Positions 22,669-27,471 of a stretch of DNA of 27,471 bases are shown here, in pieces. Position 1 is the first letter of the stretch; every line of letters begins with the position of its first letter. The stretch lies in the NCBI GenBank assembly GCA_016839845.1, contig JAEOTL010000240.1, positions 1 to 27,471 on the forward strand, read 5' to 3'. Position numbers and translations under genes: made by a program. The DNA comes from Promethearchaeota archaeon. GTDB lineage: Archaea; Asgardarchaeota; Lokiarchaeia; Sigynarchaeales; SOKP01. The notes below the pieces were generated by a model. It ran no database searches, was not told where the DNA came from, and saw only the letters and a list, made by a program, of their open reading frames with translations.

Positions 22669-22998
22669 TTATTCTATAGCTACATCAACACTCTTATATT
22701 CGGGCTCTTTAAAGGGTACTTCGATCTTTAGAAGACCTTGTTTATAGACTGCTTTTGCTTCATCTGGTTTTACTGGGCAACAAACAGCATAGGAACCAAT
22801 ATAAATAGTGTCTTCAGTTTCTCCTTTAATAAAAAAGCTATCATCGTGCATTTTAAGCTTAATTGAATCTTTCTCTACGCCGGGTAATTGTATTTCAATT
22901 TTGTAAGTCTCAGTTTCATCATCGGCCCATGAACATACTTCAGGTGATGTAAGATACTTATCTTCTTCTTTTACTTCTGTCATATTTCCACACTTCAA
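22669..22998 (-). CDS. Hsp20 / small heat-shock family protein
   Basis: A 109-residue protein consisting almost only of an alpha-crystallin domain. Strand pattern and signatures include YKIEIQLPGVEKDSIKLKMH, DSFFIKGE and the closing GLLKIEVPF, the G-x-L-x-I-x-x-P motif of the family. The N-terminal arm is short (~20 residues) and there is no I-x-I C-terminal anchor, so oligomerisation may be limited compared with classical small heat-shock proteins. The SYAVCCPV stretch carries two adjacent Cys, unusual for the family and perhaps redox-relevant given the neighbours. It is a single-gene unit with its own terminator. Probably a holdase chaperone. Confidence 0.88.
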   Translation of the reverse strand: MKCGNMTEVKEEDKYLTSPEVCSWADDETETYKIEIQLPGVEKDSIKLKMHDDSFFIKGETEDTIYIGSYAVCCPVKPDEAKAVYKQGLLKIEVPFKEPEYKSVDVAIE

Positions 22999-23147
22999 TT
23001 TTTTTTTTTCGTGATTTCTTATTCATCCAATCCAATTAGCTGATTTAAAAGTTATATCTATGGAATATTATAGAAAGCAAAAAAAATCACTTGAAGTCTA
23101 AACCAAAAAGCAATTTTATTTTTAAAAAATAACAACCTTGGATTCTT

Positions 23148-24101
23148 TTACTGAGGATTTAGGAGAAAAGAACCTTTTGACAAAACTACTAAAATCATTT
23201 CCCAATAATCCTTGATTTGCCATTCTTGGTTAATCTTAATCTTCTCCGAAATTTCCTTTAATATTTCTTTGATTTTGAGAGAATCAAAATAGGTAATATT
23301 TGGCGCTATTACTGATAACATATATTGCTTTTCTCCATACCTTTCTTGCTTATCGGGATAGGAATCAAAAAAGAGATATCCCTTTTTCTCAATATTCTCA
23401 ACATTCAACAGGATCCCTTCTGCTTTGGTGATTTTCTCATATCCATATATTGAGGTTGCGGCATGGAATAATTGCTTTCCTATCGTACTAATAGAAATTT
23501 TACAAGTACCCTCGGGAGGATAACTTGTTTTTAAGAGCGGTCCAGCAATATCATCCCAAAAAACAAGTAATAAACAAAAGGGGTATTCCTCGGATATAGA
23601 TAAGGAAGGTTGTAACTCTTCGTCTACCGAAGAAAGTAATATTTTAATCTTATTATCAATTAATTTTGAATTTCTATTGCGTAAGATCTTCCCAGAAATG
23701 GAGGCTATTAAATCTTCAGCTTTAAATGGTTTTGTGATATAATCATCGACTCCTAACATTTTGCCAAAACGAATATCTTCTGGGGTTGATTTAGCGGTTA
23801 GAAATAAAAAGGGAATATGGTTCAATTTAAAATTCTTAGATACAGAAGTAAAAAATTCATAGCCATTCATTTTTGGCATCATGATGTCGCTTATAATTAC
23901 TTCTGGCTCATTCGTTATGGTCAAAAGAATTTCCAATGCTTTTTTTCCACTTGAAGCAGTTATTACCTCAAAACCCTCTTTTTCAAGTAAAATATTTAAA
24001 TTAAATAAAATATCTTCGTTATCATCTACAACCATTACCAGGGATTTTGTTTCTGCCATGATTGGATTCACGTTATTATTGATCTCAATATTTCTGAGCA
24101 T
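23148..24101 (-). CDS. Response regulator: receiver domain plus longin-like C-terminal domain
   Basis: Residues ~20-140 are a receiver domain with the acidic pair D26-D27, phosphoacceptor D72 (SDIMMP), T102 (LTAK) and K124 (TKPF). After a ~30-residue linker, residues ~173-308 form a second domain that is not a DNA-binding output. By eye its order is strand-strand-helix-strand-strand-strand-helix: CLLLVFWDD / GPLLKTSYP / ISTIGKQLFHAATSIY / KAEGILLNVE / KGYLFFDSYP / QYMLSVIAP / DSLKIKEILKEISEKI. That order and the D-x-x-x-G-P-L turn match longin/roadblock-type modules of trafficking and GTPase-regulating proteins; this is inference. ATG at 24101 follows the kinase stop with no gap; M15 is an alternative start. 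Phosphorylation by the adjacent kinase probably alters binding of the second domain to a partner, perhaps a small GTPase. Confidence 0.88.
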   Translation of the reverse strand: MLRNIEINNNVNPIMAETKSLVMVVDDNEDILFNLNILLEKEGFEVITASSGKKALEILLTITNEPEVIISDIMMPKMNGYEFFTSVSKNFKLNHIPFLFLTAKSTPEDIRFGKMLGVDDYITKPFKAEDLIASISGKILRNRNSKLIDNKIKILLSSVDEELQPSLSISEEYPFCLLLVFWDDIAGPLLKTSYPPEGTCKISISTIGKQLFHAATSIYGYEKITKAEGILLNVENIEKKGYLFFDSYPDKQERYGEKQYMLSVIAPNITYFDSLKIKEILKEISEKIKINQEWQIKDYWEMILVVLSKGSFLLNPQ

Positions 24102-26387
24102 TTAAGGATTTAAAAATTTTTCATTTTGTTTAATGTACGGAAGAAATAGATGAAAAGTTGTACCAATTCCTAATTCACTCTCAAGAGATATTTCTCCTTT
24201 ATGAGCAATAACCAAATCTTTTACGATTGCCAATCCCAATCCTGTTCCTGCAATTTCAAAAACATTACTGGAACGAAAAAATCGTTCAAATATATGAGGG
24301 AGATCTTTGGGGGGTATTCCGCGTCCACTATCTTTAAACTTAATAAGAACTCCTGAAATCCCTTCTGGATTGTATCTTCCTTTATAATCATTAATAGCTG
24401 AAATCTCGACTTTTGAACCTTCCCTTGAATATTTAATTGAGTTATCAATAATATTCCGAAAGATTTGATCTATTCTCTTTATATCTCCCATTAACCGGAT
24501 TTTACTGTCAATATCAACCTTAAAATCGATATTCTTCTCCTTTCCGATAGGCTCCAGAAGAAATAAAATCTCATTCACTATTTCAAGGGGACTATATTCT
24601 TCAAAGTTCAATTCTAATTTATGTTCGTCAATTTTTGAAACCAATAAGATATCTTCTGCAAGATCATTCAATAAGTGTATGTTTCTTGAAAGTCCTCCCA
24701 TTAATTTCTCTTCTACATCTTTGCTAAGTGATTCTTTATGACCGGAGAGATACTCCATGGACATTAATAAAACAGTTATAGGCGTTCTTAATTCGTGAGA
24801 AACTGTTGAGATCAATTGCGACAACCTTTCTTCTGCTTTTTTGCGTTCAATAAATGTCCCGATCATTTCAGATATCCCATTTATTAAGTCTCTTTCTTCT
24901 TTAAAAAAAGGTCCCTCATTCATTATAGACCTTTCCTCTAGATACCCAACCTCCAGTCGACCGATGACATTTCGGAATTCAAGAATATCTCTCTTTAAAA
25001 TCCAATTTGTCTCCTTAAAATTGGGTGTTTTGAACTCTCGTTCCTGATAAATTATTCTTGCACAGGTTATATCAGGATATTGCCATGCTTTTGGGATAAA
25101 ATTTAATGTAGTTTCAAGAAATTCTTCAATTGGAAGTTCTAGTTGTTCAACTAATTTAGAAATACTGTAGAGACATGTAAGTTCTTTTACTCTTTCTTTT
25201 AAATCATATTCTCTCTTTTTTAAGGCTTCTTCTGCTTTCTTACTCGTAGTAATATCTGCTGCAACGCTGAGGAGGGATGAAGAACTCTCATCAGGGCTTT
25301 TTAAAGGTTGTTCTGTTATCCAGAAAGTCCTTCTCCCACTTGGTAAATTAAAAGTTCGTTGATAAGATCTACTAATTCCGTTTTGAATCAGTTCCCTGTT
25401 ACTGTTGAAGTATTCTTCAGCCAGATCCTCTGGTAAAATTTCATAAAGAGATTTCCCAACAAAGTCTTCTGGATTCCCTCCCAAATCATTTGCCGCTTTT
25501 TCATTTATTAATAAATAATGTCCATTTTGATCCAGCATTGTTATGCCTGCACCAGAATGTTTAATGATATTTTTTAACTCTAATTCACTTCTTTTTATTT
25601 TTCTGAATAATAGATTGAAAGGATCTTCAATTCCTATTTGAATTATTGCCTTGTACAATAGAAAGAAGGCAATTATTTTAAAGAGGTGTCCAATGAGATT
25701 AGGAATATCCCTGACTCCAAAATAAAGTGTGAATAGTAATTCCGAAATTATAATTGAGATAATCGAGAGAATTATTAATGAAAGAACTCTTTTATCAAAC
25801 TCAATTCGACTTTTTACAATATTATATAATGTGAAAATAAGGATTAGGTTGATAATATATTCACTTACTTTTTTAAATAGTGTTAAACCTTGCCCTACAA
25901 TATAACAAGCCGGGAAAATTTCCAAGAAAATGAGAATGAATAACAATAGAGTAATAGCAAAATAGGCAATAAGTAATTTCAATGGTTTTATAGGCTTTTT
26001 TATAATAAATGATGCAAATAAGAAGGAACCTGCTTGGAGATACCTTGCAGCAATCCATAACGAAGTAGGAAGGTTATCATCAAACTCTATAAAAATCTGC
26101 ATACCCGAATAAGAAAGAGTATGAATTAAATCTAAAGCGATTATAAAAAGAGAAGAGATTCCAAGAATCAAAAAGAAGGAGCCTTTCATATATTTTCGTG
26201 AACTCCAACCTACTAAAAATACTCCACCTGCTATAACTATACTAAATATCTCTGCAATGCTATGGAATAATAGATAATTATAGAGGCTTGTGATAATTAC
26301 TAAAATTAAACCTAGAAAAAGGATTGAGAACTCTAATATCTCAGGATTTACCTTATGAGAAGAATCAGCCTTGCTTTCACTTGACAT
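24102..26387 (-). CDS. Membrane histidine kinase: MASE3, PAS, GAF-like, HisKA, HATPase
   Basis: Sensor kinase of 761 residues. Residues ~18-250 form about seven membrane helices with MASE3-type features (ALDLIHTLSYSGM, SLWIAARYLQAG). A PAS domain follows (~270-385; IIKHSGAGITMLDQNGHYLLIN), then a coiled coil (~385-400) and a GAF-like region (~400-515; LTCLYSISKLVEQLELPIEE). The HisKA domain carries the phosphorylated His in STVSHELRTP (H531). The ATPase domain has the N box around N645-N649, G1 DSGRGIP (686) and G2 GTGLGLAIV (714-722), all intact. The gene ends directly before the response regulator (TAA then ATG), so the two are a cognate pair. The signal is unknown; no haem or metal ligand pattern stands out in PAS. 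Confidence 0.94.
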   Translation of the reverse strand: MSSESKADSSHKVNPEILEFSILFLGLILVIITSLYNYLLFHSIAEIFSIVIAGGVFLVGWSSRKYMKGSFFLILGISSLFIIALDLIHTLSYSGMQIFIEFDDNLPTSLWIAARYLQAGSFLFASFIIKKPIKPLKLLIAYFAITLLLFILIFLEIFPACYIVGQGLTLFKKVSEYIINLILIFTLYNIVKSRIEFDKRVLSLIILSIISIIISELLFTLYFGVRDIPNLIGHLFKIIAFFLLYKAIIQIGIEDPFNLLFRKIKRSELELKNIIKHSGAGITMLDQNGHYLLINEKAANDLGGNPEDFVGKSLYEILPEDLAEEYFNSNRELIQNGISRSYQRTFNLPSGRRTFWITEQPLKSPDESSSSLLSVAADITTSKKAEEALKKREYDLKERVKELTCLYSISKLVEQLELPIEEFLETTLNFIPKAWQYPDITCARIIYQEREFKTPNFKETNWILKRDILEFRNVIGRLEVGYLEERSIMNEGPFFKEERDLINGISEMIGTFIERKKAEERLSQLISTVSHELRTPITVLLMSMEYLSGHKESLSKDVEEKLMGGLSRNIHLLNDLAEDILLVSKIDEHKLELNFEEYSPLEIVNEILFLLEPIGKEKNIDFKVDIDSKIRLMGDIKRIDQIFRNIIDNSIKYSREGSKVEISAINDYKGRYNPEGISGVLIKFKDSGRGIPPKDLPHIFERFFRSSNVFEIAGTGLGLAIVKDLVIAHKGEISLESELGIGTTFHLFLPYIKQNEKFLNP

Positions 26388-26463
26388 TTTTAAATATTAA
26401 TATTCTATAAAAATCTTAAATTTACAATAAATTTAAAAATAGCTTATTTCTTTTTAAGATCCT

Positions 26464-27006
26464 TTAGATAATCATGGATTTTTCAAAGACTGCATATATT
26501 GATGTTTTATATAGCGAATAGACAAAATTTGGAGGTATAGCTTCTTTGATCTTTTTAATAAAATCATCTGTAATCTGTTCATTTAACTCTTGGTCAAATT
26601 TCAAATCAGGATCGAATTTATGAAGAAAAATCGAAAATTCTATTTCTTTCTGCTTTTCAATTGACCCTAAGACCTTTTCCATATACTCAAGTGCTATAGC
26701 ATATCGTTTCACATCTTGAATATCAAAAACGTAAATAATTTTTTTTGTTCCCTTTAAGTAATCTTGGAAGTTATGAAGATACTCATTACGATATGTTTCT
26801 TGACCACCGAGATCCCAAATTGCGTAATCCGAATCAAAAACTTTAAAATTATCTACTTCAGCACCCCTTGTAGGTTGGGGTGAATTAAAAGCGGACAAAT
26901 GCTTAATACCTTTCAAACATTTCAAGATTGAGGTTTTTCCACTATTATCTAAGCCTACTAGTAAAAATTTAATCGGATCTTTCTTATTTTTATTTGACGG
27001 TTTCAT
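26464..27006 (-). CDS. Arf/Rag-like small GTPase
   Basis: Ras-superfamily GTPase of Asgard type. G1 is VGLDNSGKT (G18-T25), the switch I Thr is in QPTRGAEV (T46), and G3 is WDLGGQET (64-71), the W-D-x-G-G-Q form shared by Arf, Rag/Gtr and SRbeta, with catalytic Gln Q69. G4 reads HKFD (129-132) instead of N/T-K-x-D, as in eukaryotic Rag/Gtr proteins, and G5 is YKTSIYAVFEK, also resembling the Rag T-S-I stretch. The protein ends only ten residues after G5, so the last helix is short and there is no Rag C-terminal roadblock domain. No N-terminal Gly for myristoylation. It lies 76 bases upstream of the kinase on the same strand, so co-transcription is possible. Confidence 0.92.
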   Translation of the reverse strand: MKPSNKNKKDPIKFLLVGLDNSGKTSILKCLKGIKHLSAFNSPQPTRGAEVDNFKVFDSDYAIWDLGGQETYRNEYLHNFQDYLKGTKKIIYVFDIQDVKRYAIALEYMEKVLGSIEKQKEIEFSIFLHKFDPDLKFDQELNEQITDDFIKKIKEAIPPNFVYSLYKTSIYAVFEKSMII

Positions 27007-27049
27007 TTCTTACCTGAAAAAACTTGAAAGGATATTCAATTATTAAGTT

Positions 27050-27385
27050 CTAAGTTAAAGTATCGTAAACGTCAGCATCTTGGATATCTCTGAATTTTTC
27101 CTTGTTATTGTTCACGACGATGGAGTTAATACTTTTGAGTAAATCAAAAACATCTTTATTTTTAATATTATAGTACTTAATCTTATTTTTCTTTTGAAAG
27201 CTTATTAGGTTATTATCAATTAGGATACCCAAATGTTTTGAGACCGTTGATTGAGATCTCTCCAATTTTTGTTGGATTTCTAAAGAGCTTAATACCTCAT
27301 TCTCTAAGATATATAAAATCTCTAATCTTGCTGGGTCTACTAACGCTTTTAAAAACTCAATAGTGTACTTTTTTATTTCACTCAT
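27050..27385 (-). CDS. ArsR-family winged-helix regulator
   Basis: A 111-residue protein with the ArsR winged helix: FLKALVDPARLEILYILENE, the helix-turn-helix SSLEIQQKLERSQSTVSKHL, and the wing LISFQKKNKIKYYNI. The metal-binding ELCVC motif of classical ArsR proteins is absent and the protein has no Cys, so a metal-sensing role is unlikely. The C-terminal ~30 residues form a probable dimerisation helix and a polar tail. It is first in a row of minus-strand genes (regulator, GTPase, kinase, response regulator) with a 43-base gap to the GTPase gene, so it may regulate this set. The upstream region to the window end is AT-rich with TTAATAAA-like promoter elements. Confidence 0.9.
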   Translation of the reverse strand: MSEIKKYTIEFLKALVDPARLEILYILENEVLSSLEIQQKLERSQSTVSKHLGILIDNNLISFQKKNKIKYYNIKNKDVFDLLKSINSIVVNNNKEKFRDIQDADVYDTLT

Positions 27386-27471
27386 AAAACTCCATAGATA
27401 TGGTTTGTAAGATTCTGTTTTTATTGCTTTTTAAAGCTTTTTTTAATGGTTTATTAATGGTATTTTATTAA

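Noticed and set aside
1..27471. tRNA, rRNA, CRISPR arrays, insertion sequences
   Set aside because: No cloverleaf-like GC-rich stretch, no regularly spaced repeats and no transposase motif were seen on reading both strands; a covariance-model search was not possible.

Overview
The window is AT-rich archaeal DNA that looks like an Asgard (Lokiarchaeia-type) chromosome fragment. The pointers are an Arf/Rag-type small GTPase, a response regulator with a longin-like C-terminal domain, a bacterio-opsin-activator-type HTH regulator, an archaeal-type ferredoxin:thioredoxin reductase, TATA-like elements placed for near-leaderless transcripts, and oligo-T transcript ends. This assignment is an inference from gene content; no rRNA or ribosomal protein marker is present.

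Bases 1-13,000 are mostly an anaerobe's oxygen and peroxide defence set, wired by rubredoxin-type iron sites. On the plus strand lie a rhodanese (cut by the window edge), rubrerythrin, desulfoferrodoxin (superoxide reductase), an ArsB/NhaD-type permease, a HAD phosphatase and an unrecognised protein with two copies of a Cys/Trp module. On the minus strand lie two GPH-type sugar transporters, a stand-alone TTG-start rubredoxin, the flavodiiron protein FprA, an acyl-CoA dehydrogenase with a C-terminal rubredoxin domain, an NAD(P)H:rubredoxin oxidoreductase with its own rubredoxin domain, and a second rubredoxin-like ORF with no ATG, GTG or TTG start. A ferredoxin-domain protein is divergent from the oxidoreductase, and a HTH regulator is divergent from an iron-sulfur flavoprotein. 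The likely flow is NAD(P)H (and perhaps acyl-CoA) to rubredoxin domains, then to FprA, rubrerythrin and superoxide reductase, reducing O2, H2O2 and superoxide.

Bases 14,300-22,600 hold thiol-redox genes: two glutaredoxin-like proteins, a ferredoxin:thioredoxin reductase catalytic subunit next to one of them, and a tightly overlapping operon of two protein disulfide oxidoreductases plus a thioredoxin reductase. A MOT1-type molybdate/sulfate transporter and a 52-residue acidic ORF lie in between. Interrupting this set at 14,727-17,623 is a two-gene cassette with ATGA overlap: a helical unknown protein and a 747-residue LAGLIDADG endonuclease with an N-terminal Cys/His cluster and a duplicated HTH-like unit. 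It is the best mobile-element candidate here.

Bases 22,669-27,471, all minus strand, hold an Hsp20, a two-component pair (MASE3/PAS histidine kinase followed directly by a receiver plus longin-like protein), an Arf/Rag-like GTPase with a Rag-like HKxD motif, and an ArsR-type regulator. The signalling pair next to the GTPase is the most eukaryote-flavoured part of the window. No tRNA, rRNA, CRISPR array or insertion sequence was seen, and no stretch over 300 bases lacks a gene.
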